Positions 7,078 to 14,600 of a DNA stretch of 64,000 bases are shown piece after piece (position 1 is the first letter of the stretch; each line of letters begins with the position of its first letter). The stretch is from Cellulomonas humilata. Lineage in GTDB: Bacteria > Actinomycetota > Actinomycetes > Actinomycetales > Cellulomonadaceae. A program made the translations under genes and the position numbers. The DNA lies in NCBI RefSeq assembly GCF_013359775.1, contig NZ_JABMCI010000042.1, positions 1 to 64,000 of the forward strand. The letters run 5' to 3'. The notes under the pieces were generated by a model. The model did no database searches. It was not told the DNA's origin and saw nothing but the letters and a program-made list of their open reading frames with translations.

Positions 7078-8085
7078 ATGGAGTATCGATACCTTGGAAG
7101 AAGTGGTCTCAAGATCTCCGAGATCACTTACGGCAACTGGCTCACGCACGGTTCACAGGTTGAGAACGACGCAGCCATGGCGTGCGTGCGTGCAGCGCTC
7201 GATGCAGGCATCACCTCGTTTGACACAGCGGACGTCTACGCGAACACGCGAGCGGAGTCGGTCCTTGGAGACGCCCTCAAGGGCCAACGGCGTGCCAGCA
7301 CCGAGATCTTCACCAAGGTGTACTGGCCGACCGGTCCCGGCGGCGCGAACGACAGCGGGCTGTCGCGCAAGCACATCCTCGAGTCCATCGACGGTTCGCT
7401 GCAGCGCCTCCAGACCGACTACGTGGACCTGTACCAGGCGCACCGGTACGACGAGTCGACGCCGCTCGAGGAGACGATGCAGGCGTTCGCCGACGTCGTC
7501 CGTGCGGGCAAGGCGCTGTACATCGGGGTCTCCGAGTGGACGGCGCCGCAGATCCGCGCCGGGCACGCGCTGGCCCAGGACCTCGGCGTCCAGCTCATCT
7601 CGAACCAGCCGCAGTACTCCGCGCTGTGGCGGGTCATCGAGGGCGAGGTCGTCCCGACGTCGGAGGAGCTCGGACTCTCCCAGATCGTCTGGTCACCCGT
7701 CGCCCAGGGCGTGCTCACCGGCAAGTACAAGCCGGGCGAGGCGCCGCCGGCGGGTTCGCGCGCCACCGACGCGAAGGGTGGCGCCCGCATGATCGGGCGC
7801 TTCCTGGAGCGGCCGGACGTGCTGCGGCGGGTGCAGGACCTCAGGCCCGTCGCGGACGAGCTCGGCCTGTCGCTGGCCCAGCTGGCCATCGCGTGGGTGC
7901 TCCAGAACCGCAACGTGGCCGCGGCGATCATCGGGGCGTCACGGCCGGAGCAGGTGACGGAGAACGTCAAGGCGTCGGGCGTGACCATCCCGGCCGAGCT
8001 GCTGGCGCGGATCGACACGGTCCTGGGCGACTCCGTGGTGTCCGACCCGGCCGAGACCGCGAAGAACGCACCGCCGGCACGCTGA
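7078..8085 (+). CDS. Aldo/keto reductase, complete but chimeric
   Basis: This 335-residue NADPH-dependent oxidoreductase resembles the voltage-gated K+ channel beta-subunit/YghZ group. The catalytic tetrad is intact: Asp49 and Tyr54 (FDTADVYAN), Lys80 (EIFTKV) and His122 (YQAHRYD). The C-terminal coenzyme region is present (IIGASRPEQVTENV, about residues 280-293). Bases 7078-7319 use A/T-ending codons such as TAT, CGA, CTT, GGA and AGA, whereas bases from 7320 onward have host-like GC3. The gene is thus a fusion of a foreign 5' end and the resident 3' end. Substrate unknown. It ends just before a strong bidirectional hairpin. Confidence 0.92.
   Translation: MEYRYLGRSGLKISEITYGNWLTHGSQVENDAAMACVRAALDAGITSFDTADVYANTRAESVLGDALKGQRRASTEIFTKVYWPTGPGGANDSGLSRKHILESIDGSLQRLQTDYVDLYQAHRYDESTPLEETMQAFADVVRAGKALYIGVSEWTAPQIRAGHALAQDLGVQLISNQPQYSALWRVIEGEVVPTSEELGLSQIVWSPVAQGVLTGKYKPGEAPPAGSRATDAKGGARMIGRFLERPDVLRRVQDLRPVADELGLSLAQLAIAWVLQNRNVAAAIIGASRPEQVTENVKASGVTIPAELLARIDTVLGDSVVSDPAETAKNAPPAR
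7302..7319 (+). repeat. Right copy of 18-bp direct repeat bounding the cassette
   Basis: Identical to 5712-5729. Codon usage changes abruptly at its right end, which marks the recombination junction. Confidence 0.85.
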
Positions 8086-8090
8086 GCGAC

Positions 8091-8123
8091 GAGCCGGCCC
8101 CGGAGTCCGTCCGGGGCCGGCTC
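8091..8123. terminator. Bidirectional hairpin between aldo/keto reductase and yczE-like gene
   Basis: GAGCCGGCCCCGGA and TCCGGGGCCGGCTC form a perfect 14-bp stem with a five-base loop. It sits between convergent genes ending at 8085 and 8128. There is no T-tract, as is common in high-GC actinobacteria. Confidence 0.7.
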
Positions 8124-8127
8124 CGGC

Positions 8128-8799
8128 TCACACCGCGACGGGCTCCTCGGCCCGGACCTCGGCCACCGTGAGCCACGCCAGGAACACGTGCACCAGCGGG
8201 CCGATCGCCAGCGCGTAGGCCAGCGTCGCGAACCCGACCGTCCCGCCCAGCAGCCAGCCGACCGCGACGACCGCGACCTCGATGCTCGTCCGGACCAGCC
8301 GCACGGACCGTCCGGTGCTGCGCACGAGCCCCGTCATGAGGCCGTCGCGGGGTCCGGGGCCGAGGCGGGCGCCGACGTACAGGCCGGTCGCCACGCCGTT
8401 GAGCACGATGCCCGCGGCCGCCAGGGCGATACGGACGCCCAGCGCGTCGGGCAGGCCGTCGATCACGGCGAGGAACGGGTCGACGAGCGCGCTGATGACG
8501 ACGACGTTGGCGACCGTGCCGATCCCGGGGCGCTGGCGCAGCGGGATCCAGCACGCCAGGACCACCAGACCGACCAGCAGCGTGACCGCGCCGAACGACA
8601 GGTCGGTGTGGCGGACGATCCCCTGCGTCAGGACGTCCCACGGCATGCTGCCCAGACCGGCGTCGACGAGCATCGCGATCGAGGCGGCGTAGAGGACGAG
8701 CCCGACCAGCAGCTGCACGCCCCGACGCACGGGACGCGCGTCAGGAGCGATCCGGGCCGGCACCGCGCGAGCATACGTGCGCTCGGCGGGGGCGCTCAC
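8128..8799 (-). CDS. YczE/YyaS/YitT family membrane protein
   Basis: A 223-residue integral membrane protein. After a short basic N-terminus it shows RRGVQLLVGLVLYAASIAML, then GLGSMPWDVLTQGI, a loop motif typical of the YczE/YyaS family, and further hydrophobic segments giving about five helices, with GPRDGLMTGLVRSTG in a cytoplasmic loop. The GTG at 8799 was chosen because it overlaps the stop of a 47-residue upstream gene (GTGA). Transported substrate is not known. Its neighbour is a divergent MocR regulator; I recall that YczE genes are often paired with MocR (YczR) regulators in comparative studies. Confidence 0.8.
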   Translation of the reverse strand: MSAPAERTYARAVPARIAPDARPVRRGVQLLVGLVLYAASIAMLVDAGLGSMPWDVLTQGIVRHTDLSFGAVTLLVGLVVLACWIPLRQRPGIGTVANVVVISALVDPFLAVIDGLPDALGVRIALAAAGIVLNGVATGLYVGARLGPGPRDGLMTGLVRSTGRSVRLVRTSIEVAVVAVGWLLGGTVGFATLAYALAIGPLVHVFLAWLTVAEVRAEEPVAV

Positions 8800-8939
8800 G
8801 GGCGCGGCTCGGACTGGTCGAACCAGCCACTGTGCGACGCGGGCGGGGACCGGTGCCCCAAGCCGTCCTGTCGGACGACGTGGGCGAGTGCGACGACCAG
8901 GCTCGCGATGACTATCAGTACGGGTATCCACATGCTCAT
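8796..8939 (-). CDS. 47-residue single-pass membrane protein upstream of yczE-like gene
   Basis: The small frame starts MSMWIPVLIVIASLVVALAH, a single hydrophobic helix preceded by almost nothing, and ends in a hydrophilic tail (SGWFDQSEPRP). Its stop overlaps the GTG of the yczE-like gene by four bases, and it starts right beside the MocR operator region, so it should be the first gene of the repressed or activated transcript. I do not recognise a family. It may be a small partner of the membrane protein. An alternative start is the second ATG at 8933. Confidence 0.6.
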   Translation of the reverse strand: MSMWIPVLIVIASLVVALAHVVRQDGLGHRSPPASHSGWFDQSEPRP

Positions 8940-8962
8940 GGTTGGTAATCCTGGAGGCCGGC

Positions 8963-9000
8963 TGGCTATTGTTTCCATAGCCACTTCTGCCATAGTGGCC
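8963..9000. promoter_or_regulatory. Repeated operator between mocR-like gene and its divergent target
   Basis: TGGCTAT and ATAGCCA form an inverted repeat with a seven-base spacer (8963-8983). A second shorter inverted repeat, GCCA-TAG-TGGC, follows at 8989-8999. CATAGT at 8991-8996 also lies six bases before the GTG of the regulator and may be its -10 element. Repeated half-sites in the divergent gap suit a dimeric MocR protein that controls both sides. Confidence 0.55.
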
Positions 9001-9002
9001 TC

Positions 9003-10463
9003 GTGGTGATCTCTGAGCTGCCCGCCGACCGCCGGATCAGTGGCCACCGCCTCGGTGCCGTGCTCGGCGCGTGGCAGAGACCCGGCCCGGCGTACCTGGC
9101 GCTGGCGGACGCCGTGCGGGCCGCGATCCTGTCCGGCACCGTGCCCCTGAGCACCCGGCTGCCCAGCGAACGCGAGCTCGCCGACGCCACGGGCGTCTCG
9201 CGCACGACGACCACCGCGACCTACGGGCTCCTCCGCGACGAGGGCTACCTGGTGAGCCGCCGAGGCTCGGGCACGGTCACCACGCTGCCGTCCGGCCCGG
9301 GTGCGCGGGTGTCCATGGCGGAGTCCGTGCGGGACGAGCCCGGCATCGTCGACCTGGCGATGGCGGCTCCGTCGGCTCCGGCGGCGCTGCACGGCGCGTA
9401 CCTCGCCGCCCTCGACGCGCTCCCCCGCCACCTGGCCGGCACCGGCTACTCCCCGCAGGGGCTGCTGGTCCTGCGCGAGGCGATCGCGCGCTGGTACACG
9501 CAGCGCGGGACGCCGACGACCCCCGACCAGCTGCTGGTGACCACCGGCGCGCAGCAGGCCATCCACCTGCTCGTGAACGCGCACGCGGGTCCGAGTGACC
9601 GGGTGGTCGTCGAGCACCCCACCTATCCCCACGCGATCGACGTCGTGCGGTCCGTGGGCGCCCGACCCGTGCCGGTGCCGTCCGGCGAGACGGGACTCGA
9701 CATCGACCTGCTCGAGTCGACCCTGCGCCAGGTGGCGCCGCGGCTGGTCTACCTGATCCCCGTCCACCGCAACCCCACGGGGACGAGCCTGAGCGACGAG
9801 GACCGCGCCCGCGTGCGCGCGCTGGCCCGCCGGTACCGCACCGCGGTCGTCGGCGACGAGGTGCTGGCCGAGCTGACGATGGACGGTCCGGCCCCGGGCT
9901 CGTTCGCCGGCGACGGGACGGCCGCCGCGTACGTCGTCTCGATCGGCTCCGCGTCGAAGAGCTTCTGGGGCGGCCTCCGCGTCGGCTGGGTGCGCGCGCA
10001 CCCCGACCTGGTCGCCCGCCTCGCGTCCTCGAGGGCGCACGTCGACATCGGCACGCCCGTGCTCGAGCAGCTGGTCGTCGCCGAGCTCCTCGCCCACTCC
10101 GACGACCTGCTGTCTCGCCGACGGAACGCCCTGCGGGAGCGGCGCGACCTGCTCGTCGGCCTGCTGCTGGACCAGCTGCCGTCGTGGCAGGTCGAGATCC
10201 CCGCCGGCGGGCTGTCGCTCTGGGCCGACCTCGGCGCACCCGTCTCCAGCGCCCTCGCCGCGATCTCCACCCGGTACGGCGTGCGGGTGGTGCCCGGGAC
10301 GGCGTTCGGGGTGGACGGCAGCTTCGAGCGGAACCTGCGCCTGCCGTTCAGCGCGTCGGCGGACGACCTGCGGCGCGCGGTGGCCGGCCTGGCCGACGCG
10401 TGGGCGGGGCTGGGCGTCACCGAGCCGGTCGCGGGACCGGCGCGGGTCCACGCGATGGTCTGA
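9003..10463 (+). CDS. MocR-type PLP-dependent transcriptional regulator
   Basis: A 486-residue fusion of a GntR winged helix with a fold-type I aminotransferase-like domain. The HTH lies at about residues 28-95: AYLALADAVRAAILSGTVP, then TRLPSERELADATGVSRTTT and the wing GYLVSRRGSGTV. The aminotransferase part has TTGAQQAIHLLV, PVHRNPTGTSLSDED, GDEV and the PLP-binding lysine Lys319 in SIGSASKSFWGG. Such proteins sense PLP or an amino compound and bind direct or inverted repeats. The neighbouring divergent genes encode a small membrane protein and a YczE-like protein, so these are its likely targets, together with itself. Start GTG 9003 or 9006. Confidence 0.9.
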   Translation: MVISELPADRRISGHRLGAVLGAWQRPGPAYLALADAVRAAILSGTVPLSTRLPSERELADATGVSRTTTTATYGLLRDEGYLVSRRGSGTVTTLPSGPGARVSMAESVRDEPGIVDLAMAAPSAPAALHGAYLAALDALPRHLAGTGYSPQGLLVLREAIARWYTQRGTPTTPDQLLVTTGAQQAIHLLVNAHAGPSDRVVVEHPTYPHAIDVVRSVGARPVPVPSGETGLDIDLLESTLRQVAPRLVYLIPVHRNPTGTSLSDEDRARVRALARRYRTAVVGDEVLAELTMDGPAPGSFAGDGTAAAYVVSIGSASKSFWGGLRVGWVRAHPDLVARLASSRAHVDIGTPVLEQLVVAELLAHSDDLLSRRRNALRERRDLLVGLLLDQLPSWQVEIPAGGLSLWADLGAPVSSALAAISTRYGVRVVPGTAFGVDGSFERNLRLPFSASADDLRRAVAGLADAWAGLGVTEPVAGPARVHAMV

Positions 10464-10469
10464 GGTCCG

Positions 10470-10682
10470 TCAGATCAGCGGGAGCGTGATGGTCGGGGTC
10501 GCCTGGGCGCCCTCGTGCAGCAGGTGCACCGCCTGCACGCCCTGGGCCGCGAGCGTCCGCCAGTGCTCACCGAGCCACTGCTCGGCGTCGTACTGCGTGG
10601 TGAACACCGGGCTCACGGGCCGGTCAAGCGTCGAGCCGTCGGCGCCGTCGTAGCGCCACTCCCACTGCGGCCGGGTGACCAT
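10470..10682 (-). CDS. Small conserved actinobacterial protein downstream of pyrD
   Basis: A 70-residue soluble protein, [20 protein letters not shown] at its start, with a Trp-rich N-terminus and a segment YDAEQWLGEHWRTLAAQGV that looks like a short helix. Its ATG shares one base with the pyrD stop (TGATG), so translation is probably coupled. I recognise it only as a small protein often found beside pyrD in Actinobacteria; no function is known to me. Confidence 0.7.
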   Translation of the reverse strand: MVTRPQWEWRYDGADGSTLDRPVSPVFTTQYDAEQWLGEHWRTLAAQGVQAVHLLHEGAQATPTITLPLI

Positions 10683-11746
10683 CAGGCGGCCGCCGTCCGA
10701 CGAGCAGGGGCCCGGAGCGCCTCGTCCGCCGCGAGCGCGCGGGCGATCCGCGAGGCGTACGCGGGTCCCTCGTAGATGAGTCCCGTGTAGCCCTGCACGA
10801 GGGTGGCGCCGACCGCCAGGTACTCGCGGGCGTCGGCGGGCGTCGTGATGCCGCCGACCCCGATGATCACCGCGTCGGGACCGAGGCGGCTGCGCAGCCG
10901 CGCCACCACGTCGAGCCCCCGGGCGAGCACCGGCGGACCGGACAGGCCACCGGGCCCGAGGTCGTGACCGATGGTCGTGTTGACGGCGACGATGCCGTCC
11001 AGCCCCAGCTCGGCGGCGAGCTCGGCCACCGCGTCGACGTCGTCGTCGGACAGGTCCGGGGCGATCTTCACCAGCAGCGGCACGGGGGCGAGCCCACTCG
11101 TGGCCGTCGCCTCGTCGGCCGCCACGCGGGTGGCCTCGAGGATCGGGCGCAGCGCCTCCACCGACTGCAGGTCGCGTAGTCCCGGGGTGTTGGGCGAGGA
11201 CACGTTGACCACCAGGTAGTCGGCGTACGGGGCGAGCCGGCCGGCGCTGGTCGCGTAGTCCGCGAACGCGTGCTCGGCCGGGGTCGTCTTGGTCTTGCCG
11301 ATGTTCACCCCGACCACCAGCCGTCGGCCCGCGGGGGTGGCCCTCAGGCGCCGGAGCCGGGCCGCCACGGCGGCGGACCCCTCGTTGTTGAAGCCCATCC
11401 GGTTGCGCAGCGCCCGCTGGTCCAGCACGCGCCAGAGCCGCGGCGGCTCGTTGCCGGGCTGCGCCTCCGCCGTGACGGTGCCCACCTCGACGAACCCGAA
11501 GCCGAGCATGGTCAGCCCCGCGACGCCGACCGCGTTCTTGTCGAAGCCGGCGGCCAGCCCGAACCGCGACGGGAACCGACGCCCCCACACCTCCACGGAT
11601 CCGCGGTCGGAGGCACGGAACACGCGCTGCACGGCGTCCCGCAGCAGCGGGACCTGCGCGACCCCACGGATGAGCCGGAAGGCGACCTCGTGGGCGCGCT
11701 CGGGGTCCATGCGACGGAAGACGAGGTCGAACAGCAGGCGGTACAC
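10682..11746 (-). CDS. pyrD: Quinone-dependent dihydroorotate dehydrogenase (class 2)
   Basis: It oxidises dihydroorotate to orotate in pyrimidine synthesis, passing electrons to membrane quinone through FMN. The 354-residue protein has the class 2 N-terminal helical extension ([20 protein letters not shown]), the FMN-site [12 protein letters not shown] and [19 protein letters not shown], the catalytic-serine segment [14 protein letters not shown] and the C-terminal [17 protein letters not shown] 11746 was chosen over the in-frame GTG at 11755 because a TAGGGT hexamer lies exactly seven bases upstream of it. The preceding gene's TAG stop forms half of that hexamer. Confidence 0.95.
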   Translation of the reverse strand: MYRLLFDLVFRRMDPERAHEVAFRLIRGVAQVPLLRDAVQRVFRASDRGSVEVWGRRFPSRFGLAAGFDKNAVGVAGLTMLGFGFVEVGTVTAEAQPGNEPPRLWRVLDQRALRNRMGFNNEGSAAVAARLRRLRATPAGRRLVVGVNIGKTKTTPAEHAFADYATSAGRLAPYADYLVVNVSSPNTPGLRDLQSVEALRPILEATRVAADEATATSGLAPVPLLVKIAPDLSDDDVDAVAELAAELGLDGIVAVNTTIGHDLGPGGLSGPPVLARGLDVVARLRSRLGPDAVIIGVGGITTPADAREYLAVGATLVQGYTGLIYEGPAYASRIARALAADEALRAPARRTAAA

Positions 11747-11753
11747 GTTTCTC

Positions 11754-11759
11754 ACCCTA
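11754..11759 (-). promoter_or_regulatory. Predicted -10 hexamer of pyrD
   Basis: TAGGGT on the minus strand, then GAGAAAC, then the GTG at 11746. Its first three bases are the stop codon of the upstream membrane-protein gene. It decides the pyrD start. Confidence 0.55.
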
Positions 11760-12185
11760 GGTCGTCGGACGCGCGGGCACCTCGGCGGCCCGCCCGGTGC
11801 GCCACAGCCAGAGCAGGCCGAGGAACGGCAGCAGGAGCGGCACGTAGCCGTAGCCCTGACCGAACCCGGACCAGACCGTCTCGTCGGGGAAGTCGCCCAC
11901 GTCGACCAGTGAGAGCACGCCGACCGTCAGCACGCCGACCATCTCGATCGAGACCGCCCACCAGGCGAGGGTGCGCCGGTCGGTGGCCAGCGCGACCGTG
12001 GCGACGACGTACACGAGCCCCGCGCCGAGCGAGAGCAGGTACGCGACGGGCGCCTCGTCGAGCTTCGTGGCCACCTGGTAGACGCCGCGGGCCGTCGCAG
12101 CCAGCGCGAGGATCCCGTACACCGCCACGAGCAGCCGGCCGGGGCCGCTCCCCGTCCGTCGCGAGCGTTCCGTCCGGTCGGTCAC
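11757..12185 (-). CDS. Conserved integral membrane protein, four predicted helices
   Basis: A 142-residue protein with a basic N-terminus and four hydrophobic segments (approximately residues 17-33, 43-62, 69-90 and 112-130). Conserved-looking features are ATARGVYQVATKLDEAPVAY, RRTLAWWAVSIEM and DETVWSGFGQGYGYVPLLLP. I know this sort of protein as an unannotated actinobacterial membrane protein. Its GTG overlaps the stop of the upstream membrane-protein gene by four bases (GTGA), so the two are probably co-translated and may interact. Confidence 0.75.
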   Translation of the reverse strand: MTDRTERSRRTGSGPGRLLVAVYGILALAATARGVYQVATKLDEAPVAYLLSLGAGLVYVVATVALATDRRTLAWWAVSIEMVGVLTVGVLSLVDVGDFPDETVWSGFGQGYGYVPLLLPFLGLLWLWRTGRAAEVPARPTT

Positions 12186-12541
12186 ACGGTCCCCCAGATC
12201 TGGAGCAGGCGGTACTCGAGGAAGGCCACGGTCAGCGCCGCGACGAGAAGGACGACCGAGCTCCACCGCGTGCGCTCGGCGAACGCCCAGGCGGCAGCGA
12301 TCGGCAGGACGAGAAGCTGCGTGAGGACGTAGCCCCACAGGAGCACCCCGTCCACGTCGGGCGACCCGGTGGCGGCGAGGACGCCCGCGACGACGGCCTG
12401 GAGCAGGAGCACGGCCTCGATGACGGCGCCGCCCCAGAGCTGGCGCAGGACCACCGCGCGGTCCCGGACGACGAACCAGAGGGCCCACCCGCCGAGCGCC
12501 AGGCACAGGGCGACGACGAGGAGCGCGAGGGGGACGATCAC
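12182..12541 (-). CDS. Small integral membrane protein, four predicted helices
   Basis: A 119-residue hydrophobic protein starting VIVPLALLVVALCLALGGWA, with four helices and the short soluble segment RDRAVVLRQLWGG after the first. It is the first gene of a two-gene unit with the 142-residue membrane protein. Start GTG 12541 follows a TACGGT hexamer by eight bases, suggesting leaderless expression. It is divergent from pepA. Family and function not recognised. Confidence 0.7.
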   Translation of the reverse strand: MIVPLALLVVALCLALGGWALWFVVRDRAVVLRQLWGGAVIEAVLLLQAVVAGVLAATGSPDVDGVLLWGYVLTQLLVLPIAAAWAFAERTRWSSVVLLVAALTVAFLEYRLLQIWGTV

Positions 12542-12549
12542 GGTGCCCC

Positions 12550-12555
12550 ACCGTA
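12550..12555 (-). promoter_or_regulatory. Predicted -10 hexamer of the 119-residue membrane protein gene
   Basis: Minus-strand TACGGT, eight bases before the GTG at 12541. It faces away from the pepA hexamer 33 bp further on. Confidence 0.45.
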
Positions 12556-12588
12556 CCGGCGACGCGCGAGGCAGCCGTGCACCGCCTC

Positions 12589-12594
12589 TATCAT
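12589..12594 (+). promoter_or_regulatory. Predicted -10 hexamer of pepA
   Basis: TATCAT, then six bases, then the GTG at 12601. It supports that GTG over the upstream ATG at 12577, which lies before the hexamer. Confidence 0.5.
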
Positions 12595-12600
12595 CGAGCC

Positions 12601-14076
12601 GTGACCGTCTCCCTGACCTCCCAGGACCCTGCCCGCCTCGCCGTCGACGCCCTGGTCGTCGCAGTCGCCCAGCAGGACGGCGCACCCGTCGTCCTCGGCG
12701 CCGACCGCCTCCCCAAGGAGCTGCGCGCCCAGCTGGCCGACGCCGCCGCGCTCGGGATCACCGGTGCCGCCGACGAGGTCCGCCGGCTGCCCGGCACCGG
12801 CCTGGCCGCCACGGTCGTGGTCCTCACCGGGGTCGGGTCGGCCGACGCGCTGACGCCGGAGGCCCTGCGCCGCGCGGCCGGCGCGGCGACGCGCGAGCTT
12901 GCCGGCACGGGCACCGTGGCCCTCGCGTTCCCGACGGACGACGTGGCCGCCGTCGCGGAGGGCGCCCTGCTGGGTGCGTACTCCTACACCCGGTACCGCG
13001 CGTCGCAGACCGCGAAGCTTGCCCCCGTGGCCACGATCCAGATCGTCACCGCGCACCCCCGGGACCCCGCCGCCCTCGCCGCGGTCGCGCGCGCCGAGGT
13101 GATCGCGGCCGCGGTCCACGGCACCCGCGACCTCGTCAACGCGGCGCCGAACGACCTCTACCCGGCCGCGTTCGCGGAGGCCGCCAAGGCGGCCGCCAAG
13201 GACTCGGGCGCCAAGGGCCTCAAGATCACGGTGCTCGACGACAAGGCGCTCGCCGCGGGCGGCTACGGCGGCCTGATCGGCGTCGGCCAGGGATCAGTCC
13301 GCGGCCCCCGGCTGGTCAAGGTCTCGTACTCGCCGTCGCGTCCGAAGGCGAAGGTCGCGCTCGTCGGCAAGGGCATCACGTTCGACTCCGGCGGCATCTC
13401 GATCAAGCCCGCCGCGGGGATGGAGGCGATGAAGTCCGACATGGCCGGCGCCGCCGCGGTGCTGCACACGGTGATCGCCGCCGCGCGCCTCGAGCTGCCC
13501 GTCGCGGTCACCGGCTGGCTCTGCCTGGCCGAGAACATGCCGTCCGGCACCGCCCAGCGGCCGTCCGACGTGCTGACCATCCGCGGCGGCAAGACCGTCG
13601 AGGTGCTCAACACCGACGCGGAGGGACGCCTGGTGATGGCCGACGGGCTCGTCGCAGCCGTCGAGGAGAAGCCCGACGTCGTCATCGACATCGCCACCCT
13701 GACCGGGGCCCAGCTGGTCGCGCTCGGCCACCGCGTGTCCGCCGTGATGGGCACCGACGACGTCCGTGGCGAGGTCGTCACCGCCGCCGCGGCCAGCGGC
13801 GAGCAGTTCTGGCCGATGCCGCTGCCGGCGGACCTGCGCGCCGGCCTGAAGTCGAAGGTCGCGGACATCGCGAACATCAGCGACCGGTTCGGCGGCATGC
13901 TCACCGCCGGGATCTTCCTGCAGGAGTTCGTCGGGACCACGCCGTGGGCGCACCTCGACATCGCGGGACCGGCGTACAACGAGCGGTCGGCGCACGGGTA
14001 CACGCCCGTCGGCGGCACGGGTGTCGGCGTCCGGACGCTGCTCGCCCTGCTGGAGGGTCGCTCCCCGGCGGTCTAG
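12601..14076 (+). CDS. pepA: Leucyl aminopeptidase, M17 family
   Basis: A 491-residue cytoplasmic, two-metal aminopeptidase that removes N-terminal residues during peptide turnover. The N-terminal domain (to about 160) is alanine-rich and poorly conserved. The catalytic domain begins near NAAPNDLYPAAFAEAA and includes VGKGITFDSGGISIKPAAGM (metal ligands Lys and Asp), MKSDMAGAAAVL, and the diagnostic NTDAEGRLVMADGL with ligand Asp and Glu plus the catalytic Arg. The C-terminal DIANISDRFGGMLTAGIFL and HLDIAGPAY follow. It sits before lpdA and sucB as I recall for actinobacterial pepB/pepA. It overlaps the convergent downstream gene by four bases. Confidence 0.95.
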   Translation: MTVSLTSQDPARLAVDALVVAVAQQDGAPVVLGADRLPKELRAQLADAAALGITGAADEVRRLPGTGLAATVVVLTGVGSADALTPEALRRAAGAATRELAGTGTVALAFPTDDVAAVAEGALLGAYSYTRYRASQTAKLAPVATIQIVTAHPRDPAALAAVARAEVIAAAVHGTRDLVNAAPNDLYPAAFAEAAKAAAKDSGAKGLKITVLDDKALAAGGYGGLIGVGQGSVRGPRLVKVSYSPSRPKAKVALVGKGITFDSGGISIKPAAGMEAMKSDMAGAAAVLHTVIAAARLELPVAVTGWLCLAENMPSGTAQRPSDVLTIRGGKTVEVLNTDAEGRLVMADGLVAAVEEKPDVVIDIATLTGAQLVALGHRVSAVMGTDDVRGEVVTAAAASGEQFWPMPLPADLRAGLKSKVADIANISDRFGGMLTAGIFLQEFVGTTPWAHLDIAGPAYNERSAHGYTPVGGTGVGVRTLLALLEGRSPAV

Positions 14077-14411
14077 GCGTGCTTGCGCTTGCGCGCGAGC
14101 CGCTGCCGCGAGTTCCAGTCCCGGACCCGCTGCGGGTAGCCGGTGCGCTGCACGTCGTAGACCGGGATGCCCAGGTCGCGCGCCAGCTGCCACGCCGTCT
14201 TCGGGTCCGGCACCCGGCGCCGCGTCCATTCGCCGTCGGTGGCCACGAGCATCATCGTCGTCGGCGTGCTGTTGGTCTGCGGCTCCACGTAGGCCTCGAC
14301 ACCGACCCGGGTGGTCACGAAGTCCTGGAGGTGAGCCAGGGTCGCCGCGCGCGCGTCACGATCCGTCGGCGCATCGGTGGCGGCCGGCTTGCGGCGCGAG
14401 AACAGGCCCAT
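14073..14411 (-). CDS. Conserved small basic protein of unknown function
   Basis: A 112-residue soluble protein beginning MGLFSRRKPAATDAP, with a possible beta-alpha core (TLAHLQDFVTTRVGVEAYVE, then TTMMLVATDGEWTRRRVPD and AWQLARDLGIPVYDVQRTGY) and a highly basic tail ending RLARKRKHA. It is of a kind commonly seen next to pepA/lpdA in Actinobacteria and sometimes labelled oxidoreductase without support. The ATG at 14411 lies eight bases after a TACCCT hexamer. Convergent and overlapping with pepA. Confidence 0.72.
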   Translation of the reverse strand: MGLFSRRKPAATDAPTDRDARAATLAHLQDFVTTRVGVEAYVEPQTNSTPTTMMLVATDGEWTRRRVPDPKTAWQLARDLGIPVYDVQRTGYPQRVRDWNSRQRLARKRKHA

Positions 14412-14419
14412 GGCGCACG

Positions 14420-14425
14420 AGGGTA
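14420..14425 (-). promoter_or_regulatory. Predicted -10 hexamer of the 112-residue protein gene
   Basis: Minus-strand TACCCT, eight bases before the ATG at 14411. Confidence 0.45.
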
Positions 14426-14600
14426 ACCTGCGAGCCTGTCGATCCGCGGGGTGTTCGCGCCGGACGGAACATCAGTCATGGGACGACTGTTCTGAGTGTC
14501 ACATGGTCGTGCGCGCCGTCCAGGTCGTTCCCTGCCTGCGGGGATGACAGGATGGTCGGCAAGCTCGAGACCACCAAGTCTGCGTATGAGGAGTCTGCAC

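Larger units (their letters stand above)
5730..7319. mobile_element. 1.6-kb inserted cassette carrying DUF5343 and HEPN genes
   Basis: The segment between the two 18-bp repeats is visibly lower in G+C than both flanks. It contains two minus-strand genes, a short bidirectional intergenic region, and an alternative 5' end (7078-7319) for the aldo/keto reductase whose synonymous sites are rich in A and T. Insertion therefore cut the resident gene after codon 81 and restored it with a foreign 5' end. No integrase, transposase, terminal inverted repeat or tRNA is visible, so the mechanism is unknown. Homologous recombination inside the reductase gene, or an element mobilised in trans, are both possible. 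Confidence 0.75.

Noticed and set aside
5485..8085. Two tandem aldo/keto reductase paralogues
   Set aside because: The first copy ends at codon 82 exactly at an 18-bp repeat and no remainder of it exists, so it is a displaced 5' end and not a second gene.
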